Assembly: GCA_940671915.1 (NCBI GenBank)
Contig: CALNVZ010003433.1
Location: 18,990,188-19,054,187 of the forward strand
Reading direction: 5' to 3'
Source: Paracentrotus lividus
Taxonomy: Eukaryota > Echinodermata > Echinoidea > Camarodonta > Echinidae
Length of the DNA stretch: 64,000 nt
Under the pieces are notes generated by a model. That model did no database searches. It had not been told where the DNA came from and saw only the letters and a program-made list of their open reading frames with translations. Positions 1 through 11,039 of this stretch are shown piece after piece; within the stretch, counting starts at the first letter, position 1; each line of letters starts with the position of its first letter. Position numbers and translations under genes: made by a program.

Positions 1-78
1 GATCTGCCTGGTAAAGCCATCCTCAAAGGCACAGGTGGTGGCCTTGGACCTGGAGCAGATGTGGGCCGTGCTAACTGA
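1..78 (+). CDS. possible 3' end of an upstream gene
   Basis: The first 78 bases read open from the window edge to a TGA and give a 25-residue glycine-rich tail ending in GADVGRAN. Base composition is more balanced than in the AT-rich sequence that follows, which would fit a last coding exon followed by a 3' UTR. No domain is recognisable and the stretch is too short to prove coding. Confidence 0.2.
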   Translation, partial: DLPGKAILKGTGGGLGPGADVGRAN

Positions 79-149
79 CTAGGACTGGGTTCTAAAGCTG
101 CCTTTACTTGGCATCGAAAAGCTTCCAAATCATCCCTAAGGATCGATGC

Positions 150-186
150 ATTCGAGAGAGAGAGAGACGAGAGAGAGAGAGAAACA
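150..186. repeat. GA-rich microsatellite
   Basis: An imperfect (GA)n run. The flanking 190-790 holds low-complexity and AT-rich sequence with no supported gene. Confidence 0.8.
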
Positions 187-791
187 AACAAACAAGAAGA
201 CAGAAATCAAAAATAATTACTGTAAAAGAGCCGCGGCTGAACCAAAATCTTTATTCCTTGTCATCGACATATCTTTTGTGTCATATGTTCCCTGTCTTCC
301 CTTTCCCCCTTTTTTTACTGCGGCGGCGTGGCGGGCGGGGGGGCATTGAACCCCTGCCCGATCTGCTCCTCGTATATGATTATGATATCATTCAATATAA
401 CTTATTCTTCCTCACACACTGCTTAAAAGGCTTGGGAAGGGGGTCGGGGGCTGCACAGTCCCCAACACATGTTTTCACGCACCAAACCTTCAAGCCTCTT
501 TCTCCCACAAATAAACTCAAAATTTTACTTTATTCCTTTTACAAAGCATCAATAGGTACACCACAAAAAATCGAGAACTTGCCATATCACTGAGTGATCA
601 CACTCAAATATCAAGTATTTTTGACAATCATAGTTGAACTTCTAACAAGTCAAGTAACGTGCAATGAGTATTCTTACTAAGTAAATTGTACCTTGAACTA
701 TTACGCACCACTTATTATTAAGATCAATGCATCTGAAGTTTCTATAAGCTATTTGAAAGCCTAACTATTAAGACATAAGTGACACACCAAA

Positions 792-812
792 ATGAGTTAT
801 TTAATAACTCAT
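792..812. repeat. short perfect palindrome
   Basis: ATGAGTTATT and its exact reverse complement are separated by a single base. No function is assigned. Confidence 0.6.
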
Positions 813-902
813 TTATTGAGTTAACATTAACTAATTGTTTTGCAGTACATTGGCAGCAACTAGGCCTAATCTAGTGAGGTATACGCTTTACCATACTCCA
901 CA

Positions 903-982
903 GAGTCAGGTAAGTAAGGTTGCACAAACTGATCGACTTGCTCTGTCGATGATGAGTTTGTGCAACCTTACTTTACTGACTC
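903..982. repeat. 80-base hairpin (foldback) element
   Basis: Arms of about 28 bases (903-930 and 955-982) are nearly perfect reverse complements. The core is AAGGTTGCACAAACT paired with AGTTTGTGCAACCTT. Inside lies a smaller ATCGAC/GTCGAT stem. It is probably a miniature foldback repeat, and no target duplication was identified. Confidence 0.6.
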
Positions 983-1771
983 CTCCTGAGCTACTGTAAA
1001 ACGTTACTCACTAGCGAGTACACTTTCCTTTTTGCTTTGTTTTGTTTGGCACTGTTTTATAATGCATATTTGGATGTTCTCCGATGAATATACACATCAG
1101 TGCATCAATCTCACTCAAAACCAACTACACCTGCATTACTCACCTTCCAAGTGCATCAATTCACACGACAACCCAATACATTGCATTGACTCACAATCCA
1201 TCAATGCACCACTTACTTAAAACTGTGTACATGACCGACAAAGTATATTGGGAATCCATGCAATTGGTAACATCTAGCTCGTTAGTGTTATTCAGACGAT
1301 CGTATATTCAATCGGACATCAAATATCATATAAAAAACATCAACACAACAAACAAAAAGGAAATAGGCATCACCCAAGACAATAAGAGCACTGCAGGCCT
1401 CCGCTCTTCTCGGATCTCTCGATTCCGCTACACATCTACGTCACGTTACGCGCTAGAACACTACCTCGTGTGCCAGTCGTCGCATGTCCGCTACTCGTGA
1501 TGCCGAGCTATACGCGCTTACCGGGCGCAACACCTCGTAAAAGTACCGCAAGCCAGTAAAACTTATCTCCAAAAGACTTTCACGAGAAGACTTTAGACGT
1601 ATAACGAAACAGTGGTCGTAGTTTACTCATCTAGTGAATACAGGCTATATAGAATCTCAGCCAATTCTCATCTTAACTCGATTGTTAAGTGTTTTCACCC
1701 GATCACATCCACCAAGCCGTCCAAGTTGAAGAGACATACCACCTTCGCCACAATTGTTTTAACGCCAACTT
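983..1771. other. unassigned intergenic sequence
   Basis: Short open frames occur but have no recognisable domains, splice context or compositional support. Nothing else is seen. Confidence 0.5.
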
Positions 1772-1867
1772 GAACATGAAAGTTACTAAGGGATACTCAA
1801 AGAATTTTTTTCTATTATACTCAATAATTTTTTTTTCTTGAGTATCCCTTATTAACTTTACATGTTC
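1772..1867. repeat. 96-base inverted repeat
   Basis: Arms of about 30 bases (1772-1801 and 1838-1867) carry GAACATG, AGTTA and AAGGGATACTCAA in inverse order on the right. The spacer is T-rich. It lies downstream of the small minus-strand gene ending at 2045, so it could fall in that gene's 3' flank. Confidence 0.55.
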
Positions 1868-2044
1868 TGGAGAGCGGTGTGTACTTTTAACAGAAACACA
1901 GATTCTGAAGTAAAACATACGCTGCACTATACGCAACTAAACAGCACATCGCCTCCAAGAGTAGCAAACGGGTTTTACTCATGGAAACTAGTTCTTGTTT
2001 TTTGTGTGTAGGCCTACATTGTACGATTCGGTTCTTTTGAAAGC

Positions 2045-2329
2045 TCAAAATTTAAGAAAATTCTTGATTAGGACGTACCTCTTTTTATGTCCAACAAAGT
2101 GGTGTCCTTCGGGATTCTTCGTTTGTAAAGCGAGGGTTGTCATGTCGTTGCTGCTAGCTCGTCCACCTTTTGAGAATCCACGTGGTGCCATACCATCAAC
2201 TACTGAATGCAAGGTCCAGTACTCACTGGGCTTTGGGCCTTTTCCAGCTGGTGGTTTAGTGGTGTATAGCAGCAAATAGACCAATCCCTCATAACGTGCA
2301 AGGTAAATATGCCTTGGATGCCAATCATT
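2045..2329 (-). CDS. exon 2 of paralogue A
   Basis: It opens NDWHPRHIYLARYEG and runs to a TAA stop. The segment YWTLHSVVDGMAPRGFSK aligns closely with the second gene copy. The last ~15 residues have no counterpart there. Confidence 0.6.
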   Translation of the reverse strand, partial: NDWHPRHIYLARYEGLVYLLLYTTKPPAGKGPKPSEYWTLHSVVDGMAPRGFSKGGRASSNDMTTLALQTKNPEGHHFVGHKKRYVLIKNFLKF

Positions 2330-4253
2330 CTCAATTGTAGGAAAGAGGATATACGGTTAAAGGGGAAAACAGCTCGAAAATGACCTTTAACAAAATTAAA
2401 ACTTTAAAAATATACAACTTCATTATCCTTTTATTGAACTTTAAAGAAATATCTGCATTTATATTCTCATTCCATTTTCTAATTATTTTAAAACCAATTA
2501 AATTCCAGGACAGTCTACGCCTTTAATAACTGAAAGTGTCAGTTTTGTAGGCCTATATACTAAGGTTTTGATTCTGTTAACCCACGTAATGCGGTGTTCA
2601 CAACAAGTCGTCGTGCATGCAGCGTGCAACTATCTACGACGGATTTTTCTTTTTGCAAATACTTGTACTACAGGCGCGGATCCAGGATTTTCCAGAGGGG
2701 GGGGGGGCCCAACTTTGACGAAAAAAAAAATCTTGCGAGCGCGAAGCGCGAGTTTAAAAAATTCCCCAATATTTAGGCCTATACTGACCTAAAACGAGGA
2801 ATTTACATTTACAATTTAATTTTTACTCCTAAGAAAAAAAAAAAAATAATAATATATACTAACAAAAAAATAAAAAATAAAAAATCGGAATATTTTAAAC
2901 AAAACTTTGGTTTGAATATGTATTTTAAATTGCCACCATGAATACGATTATTACCCCCATTATAATTACATCGGACGCTGTGAGCGCAAAGATTTAATTA
3001 CCTGGAAGAACGGCATGTTATGCCCAATTTGTTATGCCAGAGGCGGTGGAACGAAGTTGAAAGTGGGGGGTCGAGATGGAAAAGGGGGCAATTGAGACCA
3101 GAGGCATAAAAAGAAATGTATTCGGATGAATAGGGGGTGCGCCCCAAAAATTGCGTTTTAATTGATGCTTTTAAGAATGTGCTTGGTATTTCATTAATGA
3201 AAAAAGTAAAGCGAGCGCGAAGCGCGAGCCGAAAATTTTTAACTAATATTTGATATAATTGTGCATTATAGACCCTATTTAGTATACGCGAGCGCGAAGC
3301 GTGAGATGATAACTTTGAATTAATTGTGCATTATATACCCTACTGAATTGGTTTCTGCGAGCCGAAAATTTTGAGCTAAAAATTGAAGTTATTTGTGCAT
3401 TATGGTTTAGTATCCGCGAGCGCGAAGCGCGAGCCGAAAAATTTGGGTTTTAAAAGATATATAGAATAAATAAAGGCACACTTTCTAATATAAAAAATTG
3501 TAGATAATTGAGTATTATAGACCCTATTTAGTATCCGCGAGCGCGAAGCGCGAGCTGAAAATTTTGAGGTAAAATTTTGAGTTATTGTGCATAATATACC
3601 CTTCTGAATAGGTATCACCGAGCGCGAAGCGCGAGCCGAAAATTTTGGGGTTTTAAAAGTTATATGGAATAAATAAAGGGGCATTTTCTAGTACTAGAAA
3701 ATGGTAGATAATTGTGTATTAGACCCTATTAGGTGTCCGCGAGCGCGAAGCGCGAGCTGAAAAATTTTTAAGGTAAGAATTGGAGTTATTTGTGCATTTA
3801 ATTTAGTATCAGCGAGCCGAAAATTTGGGGTTTTTACAAATAAACTGAAACTATAAAGGGGCACTTTCTAGTATTCCCACGAGGCCGACTATTTTCCCCA
3901 GGAGGCCGAGGGCCCACGAGGCCGAGCGAGGCCTGTTTTCTTGGTGAAATTTTGAAACTTTAGTTTTAAATATTTCCCTTATTTTCACTTTTCGTCACTA
4001 ATGTATTTCTGTTTTCTTTTAAAAAAAAGGCGTTTGAGCAGTATATTGCAAAATACAATATGAGAAAAATCGGCCTCGTAGGCCCTCCCCACATTAAAGG
4101 GTTTAGTTATGGTCGTTTAGAACCCAATAAAGCCTATTTCGCGCTTCTAATTGAATAAAGTTGGGCGAAAATTGTACAGGCATCATGCCTTATTCCCTTC
4201 TCTTACTTTCTTTTACTTTCCCTTTTTCCTTCTTTCTCCCTTTTTCTCCTCCT

Positions 4254-4300
<47 letters not shown>

Positions 4301-4893
4301 GGGGGGGGGGGCCGGGCCCGTCGGACCCCCACTGGATCCGCGCCTGTACTACTATATTTTGCATGCATTTCAATTACACAGGGTGTCACTGGAGAAAGAG
4401 AAGCAAAATTTCTTGGTACAATACCCTAAGAAAAAACCACATCAAACAAACAAACGAAAATAAACAACAAAACAGCAAGAACATAAAATCTTTTACACAT
4501 CAATATTGATGTGCGACTTATGACCGACTTACTGAAAACAACTAAAACACGGTCAAAATAAAATTAATACTATGAATTAGAAATTTATATGAATTATAAC
4601 AGTCAATAAAATGCTAAATGAATTATCACGAATTTCACTTTAAAAAGCCAGCAAACTAATGAAAATATTCTGCAGCTAAAACCGTAGGATTTTGAAAAGG
4701 GAAACTATATAGCTCCAAATTGTGTCATTGCGCAATAACGAATTTTATGAAGACATGAAAAATAGGAAAAATTAAGTAAATCATGATAAGTAATACTTAC
4801 TGTCTTCTCATCTTGTACATACAAGAGGTCTTCCCAACATTTTTCCCCCGAGCTTAGTATCTTTTTAGGCTTCGGACGCGCAGAAGTAGCCAT
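2045..4893 (-). CDS. small two-exon gene, unrecognised ~125-residue protein (paralogue A)
   Basis: Two coding exons are joined in phase 0: exon 1 at 4893-4801 (31 codons, MATSARPKPKK...) and exon 2 at 2329-2045 (94 codons plus stop). The donor is GTAAGT after the QDEKT codons; the acceptor follows a pyrimidine-rich TTTCCTACAATTGAG. The case rests on the paralogue at 36,323-37,062, which has the same exon count, a 31-codon first exon and the same phase. The two share KxxWExxxYVQD, YLAxY, VYLLLYxTxPP, WTLHxVV and QTKxPEG. The alternating hydrophobic pattern with WxxxxxYLxxY resembles the first strands of a PH-like fold, but this is a weak inference. The 2.5-kb intron contains a hAT-type element. 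The C-terminus diverges from the paralogue. Confidence 0.6.
2330..2670. other. intron, AT-rich
   Basis: Intronic sequence between exon 2 of paralogue A and the hAT-type insertion. No element is recognised. Confidence 0.5.
2672..4345. mobile_element. non-autonomous hAT-type element in an intron
   Basis: Terminal inverted repeats AGGCGCGGATCCAG and CTGGATCCGCGCCT are flanked by an exact 7-base duplication GTACTAC (2665-2671 and 4346-4352). With an outer C the ends read CAGGCGCGGATCCAG, a common hAT-style terminus. Long G runs adjoin both ends and a ~40-base T run lies at 4257-4299. No transposase is present. The interior is dominated by repeats of GCGAGCGCGAAGCGCGAGC. Confidence 0.75.
3170..3850. 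repeat. degenerate tandem array with GCGAGCGCGAAGCGCGAGC word
   Basis: About seven units of roughly 60-120 bases each combine the GC-rich word with CCGAAAATTTTG and an AT-rich spacer containing TGTGCATTATA and GACCCTATTTAGTAT. A further copy of the word lies at ~2736. Open frames across the array are a by-product of the repeat. Confidence 0.75.
4801..4893 (-). CDS. exon 1 of paralogue A
   Basis: The ATG at 4893 is chosen because it gives MATSARPKPKK... with the same 31-codon length as the paralogue (MASNTRLLPAD...). An in-frame ATG further upstream at 4947 has no counterpart there. It ends QDEKT and then GTAAGT. Confidence 0.55.
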
Positions 4894-5174
4894 ATCAAAA
4901 TATTCTTCACATAAAGATAGTGTAGAGAGGCAAAATGCATTACCCAATTTGAACGCACTATAAGGATATGCTTGTAACTGACGTTATTGACACAGCCAAA
5001 GGTAATTACATTTTTTAGCTGTTCAGAAAAACCCATCAAGCATGCCCTAGAAGAACATGATTATGGTACATATTTCTTTGGAGAAGCATACTTTTGTTCT
5101 ATACAAAAGGTGTAGATAAAGAAGCTGCTCTTGTGAAATATCAAACAAATTGGAGGGATTCCCCATGTTACGTA

Positions 5175-6837
5175 CAGTTGTCCGCAAAATTGTTCATACC
5201 CCTGTCGTTTTTTAAGTTTTTTTAGTCGTACTCCTAAATGAATACGTTTCGTCAAACTTTCTGTTGATAAGTATGTTACTAACAATAGAACAATTAGGAA
5301 AATGTGAAATTTTGAGAAATTTGGTATTCCAGGGGTATTTTGTTGACAGATTTACTAAAAACGCCATGTTCGTAATTAGTCATACCCTATAGGGGTGCCA
5401 AATCTAATTTATTATCTAATCATCTCGATTATAATTATTTATTTAAATTTCCACCTAAAATAGTTCTTGCGAATGTCCAGAACCATCATTCATGTCTTCC
5501 GGGGTTTTTGACCAATGCGTCCTCTGAAAAACGTCCAGGCTGTGTAAGGTTGCATGGTCTTTGAGCTATTTTGTGAGTCTTCAACTTCCCACACACGTTT
5601 CTTAGGGGATTTTTTTTTCTTCTCCAGATCATTCATTATGATTGTCCTTGAAGTACTTCTTGATTAACTTGGCCGTATGCTACTGCACTTCGTCCTGTTG
5701 ATATGTCAAATGCTGTCCCAGGTAACATTAACAAGCATACTTCTGCCAGTTTTCATCCGGGATCTTAATAAAAATGTCTTTACCGGGATGCCTCCTATTC
5801 TGAACAGGTTCCCAGTGCTAGCCGCACTGATAATCCCCCATCGCAGTTCTATGTGAATGCCACTTGCTAAAATTAGGACACTGTTCTTTAGATTGAAGGA
5901 TTCATCGTTTTTTGCCAATTTGAAGAAAGTCCATATCACTGGTAAATTCTTATTTTCTCTCATCAAGTTTTATTATTATGGTCGAAAAAAGTAAGATTCT
6001 GGTTTAAATGAGCTCAGGAACTGTCCAGAGGCCTTCCGGTGGGTCTGCCTGCAAAACCGGAATCTGTATTGGGAAGTGTCTGTATAGATATCCTCTATGC
6101 AGTATTCGCTCATATATTGGCACCTTCGTCTCTGGGAGGTCAGTGGTATCCATTCCGACTTTGGTTGTGATCTGGGGGTTGTTGTAGACCTCTCAATATA
6201 CTTATTTGGCAATTCTAGGAGGCACCTTGCACTTTCAGTCTTGCTCATGGAAGCTTTTTCCAAATTGTCTTACATCTGGTGCACATAAAAGAAGCATTTG
6301 AGTGTTAAATCAGGGACTAAAAGTGTGGGTAGAGTGGTTATTTTATTTCAATAACATTCATATGAATGTTCCTAAGTGAAAAATTCAAAGTCCTGACAAA
6401 AAAAACCAAAAATAAAGGGGTTAGGCAGCTGAAGACTCACAAGATGGATCAAAGACCATGCAACCTGACTCAGCCTGGAGGTTTTCCAGAGGACACATGG
6501 GCCAGACCCCACAGAAGCTATGAAAAAAGACTAAAGACGCTTGCAAAAACTACTTCAGATGGTTATTTAAAGAAAATAATATGTACTTTTTTTATTTGAT
6601 GAGAAATTGGACTGGGTACCCCTAGGGTATCAATAATTATGAACATGGTGTTTTCCGTAAATCTTTCAATAAAATACCCCTAGAATACCAAATTGCTCAA
6701 AATATCAAACTTTCCTAATAGTCCAGATGTTGGTAATATACTGATCACTAAAAACTTTGACGAAATTCATTCATATAAAAGCAAAATTCAAAAAACTTTA
6801 AAAATATCAGGGGTATGAACAATTTTGTGGACAACTG
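5175..6837 (-). mobile_element. Tc1-like element with long terminal inverted repeats
   Basis: The ends CAGTTGTCC and GGACAACTG are flanked by TA on both sides (5173-5174 and 6838-6839). The inverted repeats extend far inward: the outer ~230 bases are roughly three-quarters identical, and a second matching block with GACTCACAA and CAACCT lies at about 5500-5600 and 6420-6500. Minus-strand fragments near 5706-6263 include a DESFNL stretch recalling the Tc1 DDE region. The open frame is interrupted, so the copy looks dead. The transposase assignment is an inference. Confidence 0.65.
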
Positions 6838-7759
6838 TATAATGATGTACTGGACCATTCTTGGTTACGTGTGTGACCGAAATTATGCAAAATCTTGACT
6901 TTAATTGGCTATAACTCTAACAATTTTAAAGATATACTTTAGTGTTTATATTATGCTATCATTTGGAAATATTTTCTTATGTTTACAATATGCATGTTCA
7001 AGGTCAGAGGTTAAAAGAAGTGGGTCACGTGTGTGACTTCACAGACCGGCATGATTGTGAAAGTTCAATTTCATTTTGAAATTCCTGTGAGTTTTAAAAT
7101 GATAAAATGTTTTTATTGCTGTGAGATATACATTATAGATAAAAAAAATACCACTGGATAGGAGTTATCTCTGAAATTTCTTTTTGTCACCTAGTATTTT
7201 ATATCGTGATGTCGGGTCACGTGTGTGACATTTTTGTGAGTCACGTGTGTGACATATAGCAAACTGTACAGAAAAATGAAAATAATACACTGAAAAGATA
7301 ACTTTGTCAATTGACAAATATAAATTTGTCATTAATGTGGTTTAATTTAACAAATTAATAAATTTGTCATGCCAAAGATTTGTCATTATAGATTTGTCAT
7401 GCACCATAACATGACGAATTTTAATTTGTCATGAAAAGTGGTCTAATTTGACAAACCTTTTTCAAAGTTTGTCATTGCAACATTTTAATTCCTCATTCTC
7501 ATTTTTCAATTTGTTTTTTTCATTCATCAATTTGTACTGCATTTTGACGTTAATTTGTCATGTAACAGTCAGAAAACACACCTGTAATAAACAAACAATA
7601 CAGATAGTTGATATTTTTGTCAGTTTTAATAGAACCTCGAAATTCCTGAGGAAACAAATTCAAAATATATCAAATCCAGTGAACACTTGCCAGCAAGTAA
7701 CATTTTATAAAATATTTACTAAAATTCAATGCAAATTCAAAATACTCTGCATTAAGGAT

Positions 7760-8072
7760 GTTAATCTCCTTTGCAGTCTGATTGATAATTCTTCCATCAC
7801 AGTATGAGTGTCAAGCAGACTGCGAAGGAGATTAGCTAAAACTCCTGTAAGACCAACAAACAATCTTTATCCTGACAAAAAATTCTTTTCGATTCCCAGT
7901 AATAACCATTGCAACAAATTCAGTTACAAACCTAGCCTACATCAAATTCACTACAATTTCAATATACTCTGCATTAAGGACATAGAGAAGTTTTGGCTTA
8001 TCTCCTTAGCAGCCTGATTGCGACTTCTGCCGTCACAGTATGATTTTCAAGCAGGCTGCAAAGGAGATAAAC
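7760..8072. repeat. tandem pair of 236-base units, each with a 25-bp hairpin
   Basis: Hairpin 1 pairs 7760-7784 with 7812-7836; hairpin 2 pairs 7996-8020 with 8048-8072. Both loops keep CACAGTATGA. The units also share ACTCTGCATTAAGGA upstream and ACTAAAACTCCT-type sequence downstream. Stem position 4 is A-T in one and T-A in the other, and position 18 is T-A versus C-G. Two other positions changed without keeping a pair. Confidence 0.7.
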
Positions 8073-8242
8073 TAAAACTCCTATATATCCTTAAGAGCAA
8101 CAAACAATCTTCATCCCAACAACAAATTCTTTTTATTAATACTACTGTATAACAATTGCAACAAATTCAGTTACAAAGATTAGGGCCTACATTAATTTGA
8201 CATAAAGTGAACTGAAAAGTACTTTTTTTTATCTCCATAGAA

Positions 8243-8384
8243 CTACCTCGAGCGAAGTTCGTGCAGGCTCCACTCCACTTCACTACCCCCTACACTACAC
8301 TCCACCTACCGGTACTTTCGGGTAGGGGGGAGACGGGAGTGTGGTGTAGTGGAGTGGGGCCTGCACGAACTTCGCTCGAGGTAG
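8243..8384. repeat. 142-base near-perfect foldback
   Basis: CTACCTCGAGCGAAGTTCGT begins the left arm and its reverse complement ends the right arm. Pairing continues through GCAGGC and CCACTCCACT into pyrimidine-rich arms with a short central loop. It is a miniature foldback element nested in the TA-flanked element. Confidence 0.7.
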
Positions 8385-10059
8385 CCGTGTACATGCAGGT
8401 ATGCATACTCAATTTACTAATATTTCGGTGAAAAACACTTCACTATTATAGAATTTCATACAAAAGTTATCTCCACAGTAATATACTACAATCAAATTCA
8501 TTAATTAATCATTTAATTTATTTTTTTAGTATAAAAGTTCACCTTTTTTGATCTACTCAAGCCTTGCCTCGCAGCTAAAACACGGCGACCGGCGAGTGAT
8601 TCGAAGACGCTGATTATGTGCGGGGTTTCCCAAACTGTCTTCAGGAGCTAAATTTGTCATGCAGTTTGCGTCAACAAATTGATTTGTTTTTCAGCAAATA
8701 ATTTGTATTATAATTCGTTATGGCCGACTTAAAATCGTCATTTCTACATTGACTGCGAAGAGGATTTGTCAATTACGGTTGCGAAGAGTCGTCACGCAAA
8801 TAAATCAGTCATGCGCAAGTTTGTTTTTGTCAACACCAGTTGAAACTTTGTAATAGTGCTCGATCAATTTGTTATGTATACTACCATGAGTTTGTCATTT
8901 CACAGTTATATCGCAAAACAAATTATTTTACCCCGATTGACGAATTAATCTGGCCTTGTGACAAAGTTATCTTTTCAGTGTATACATATGCATTAAATGT
9001 ACATTTTGAGCAATTACTGTATCCGCTGTGGTAAAAACTTGTATGAACTCAACCCTAATCAGTCACTAGGGTTTGGTAGATGTCAAGACTGGGATGGGGC
9101 GGGAGGGAGGGGGACCATGGTGCCCCCTAATAAGATCTCAGCTGTTGATCGCGCGAGTGCGCCGAAAATTTGCACGATGGTAGTGTGTGATGTAAACATG
9201 TACATGTACATGTACAAGAATGCACTGTAAATTTTCCCAAAATAATTTCTATTTATTTTATATGAATTAATCATGCTAATTTATGCATTGCATGAAATCA
9301 TACTTTTTGTTCTAATTGACAAACTAAAGCTTTTGGAATGCTAATTTTGCGTTTGCATAATCTTTATAGGATTCCTAACAATTGAAATTTTGGTATCGAA
9401 ATAAATTCCTTATGTATTTCATTGTTTTATGAATTTCTTATTTACTTTTTTTTTAACCTTTTGTTGTTCTTTGTTTTTTTCGCAAAAATTATTGCAGAAC
9501 CATTTTGGAGCATAGTAGTGTTAAAATAAATTATTTTCAGCCAATGAAAGTGAAAATAATCAAACCTTTATGACCGCCCCCACCAAGTGGGTCACGTGTG
9601 TGGCCAATTTGTTTGCTAATTAATAATCAAATTAAAACTCTTCATGGATTCATATTTGGTGAGATGCAAGGTACATTAAATCTAGCTTTGGAATGGTTAA
9701 GGCGGGGCATAAACTTTTTGTGTTTTCTGGTCACGTGTGTGACATTTGAGGGCAATTGATTTCCAGATTGAATTATCTTAATATAATCAATTTAACAACA
9801 TTGTTTTGGGGTTAGATTAAAAGGAATAGAGGTAAATAATAATATAATGACAGTACGGGAGACCGGGGATGGAAGTTACACGGGTCAGTTGTTACAGTTC
9901 TCAGTGTGCTAAGCTGGAAGAAGAGAGGGTGTGCTAACTGGCATCCTTCTACAGCCTACACATAGCTGTTATGAACTGCCGGTCGTGAGGTTTCTCCGTT
10001 GTTTTATTAAAAAGTAAATCAACAAAAAACATTTTTTACAGTTCAAAGTAAATTTTTGA

Positions 10060-10715
10060 TTTGTCTAGGGGAGGGGTTGAGGTAAGAAACGAGATTGGTG
10101 AAAATTCGGAATATTTTATTCCATCTTTATGCTGAAAACAAAAGAAATGAAAAACCACCTTTAACCCTTAAATATCATCATTTTCTCCGTAAATTTTGTT
10201 TAGCCTTGATGACAAGGCTGTAAATAGTCATTATTGATAATATTTTATTTTGATTTATGTTTGGTTGAGATTTTACGATACAATTTAGGAAAGATAGAAA
10301 TTTCCATGGGGTAAAAATGAATAAAAGAAATGTTGAACCCCAATCAAAATAAATTTTAACCCCTCCCCTAGACAAAAAAGTCGAGCCTGTAACCATAAAT
10401 CTAGATTTAATTTAAAGAACAATAACAAATCTCCACCTCAGACGTGTTTCCTTGGGGTAGGACTGAGGGGGCCTTGGTGGGTCGCGTGAACAAAAAAGGG
10501 CCCCCAAAATAAGAAAAAATGACGAAAATGGCCATCTTCTGGGGGTGACAAACTTTTTTGAAGAAAAATCCCCGGGAAGGGTTGAGGGAGCGTCCAAGAT
10601 ATACCCAGGATCCCAGAAAGTGAAAGCGGTGACAAACACATTCAAGAAATTAATAACGGAGCAACATAATGTCGCTTGAGCCAGAAAAAATATTCCACCT
10701 TTATGACGAATAGTG
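10060..10715. mobile_element. truncated copy of the CACTGTTAGTCATAAAG element
   Basis: It is similar throughout to 17540-18204, including TTAACCCTTAA, CCCCTCCCCTAGACAAA and CTCAGACGTGTTTCCTTGG. The right end TTTATGACGAATAGTG is followed by TA. The left terminus is missing. Confidence 0.65.
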
Positions 10716-10809
10716 TACATGTATGTCACTAATATACCCCCGAGCCGTGCCCTGTAATTCTGCCTAATGGCTGTACTACAGTTGATTTTGGTGTGTAAAA
10801 TCACCCATG

Positions 10810-10837
10810 GGGTAGGTTGTTACTACAACCTACCCCA
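10810..10837. repeat. perfect palindrome of the element word
   Basis: GGGGTAGGTTGT and its exact complement flank TACT, placing two copies of the element's word head to head. Confidence 0.7.
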
Positions 10838-11039
10838 TGTCGATGTTACAACTTACCCCAATTACATTACATATGTAAAATTACATTTTGTCTCAATTTC
10901 CAGGTGTTGATATTTTTATGTTTCTATTATTACTTTTGTATATTCTAGAGCTCTACTTGATCTACTGTTAACGATGCCAAGAAACTGGAAAGTTGAAACA
11001 AAAGTATAGTATAAGAGATTTACACAATGTCAACTTACC

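Larger units (their letters stand above)
7288..8980. mobile_element. TA-flanked non-autonomous element with TTTGTCAT words
   Basis: The ends CACTGAAAAGATAACTTTGT and ACAAAGTTATCTTTTCAGTG are inverted repeats flanked by TA (7286-7287 and 8981-8982), typical of Tc1/mariner-type insertion. The first 270 and last 340 bases hold many copies of ATTTGTCAT or its complement. No transposase is present. It carries the tandem hairpin pair and the foldback described separately. Confidence 0.75.
6860..9745. mobile_element. element with dispersed GTCACGTGTGTGAC word
   Basis: Six copies of a 14-base word lie in the same orientation at 6864 (GTTACGTGTGTGAC), 7024, 7216, 7240, 9591 (last bases GGC) and 9730. 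Spacing is irregular. The region is split by the insertion at 7288-8980. Element ends were not found; the left side abuts the Tc1-like element. No coding sequence is evident. Confidence 0.5.

Noticed and set aside
108-593. 161-codon open frame on the plus strand
   Set aside because: It is low-complexity (Arg/Glu from the GA repeat) with no domain or splice context.
3400-3684. 94-codon frame rich in SARASRS
   Set aside because: It is read through the GCGAGCGCGAAGCGCGAGC array and repeats with it.
3170-3850. CRISPR-like array
   Set aside because: Spacers are themselves similar, unit length varies, and the context is a eukaryotic transposon.
4151-4463. Overlapping frames with poly-Phe
   Set aside because: Produced by the ~40-base T run inside the hAT-type element.
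7448-8017. 119- and 69-codon frames
   Set aside because: They run through the tandem hairpin units and show no protein-like conservation between units.
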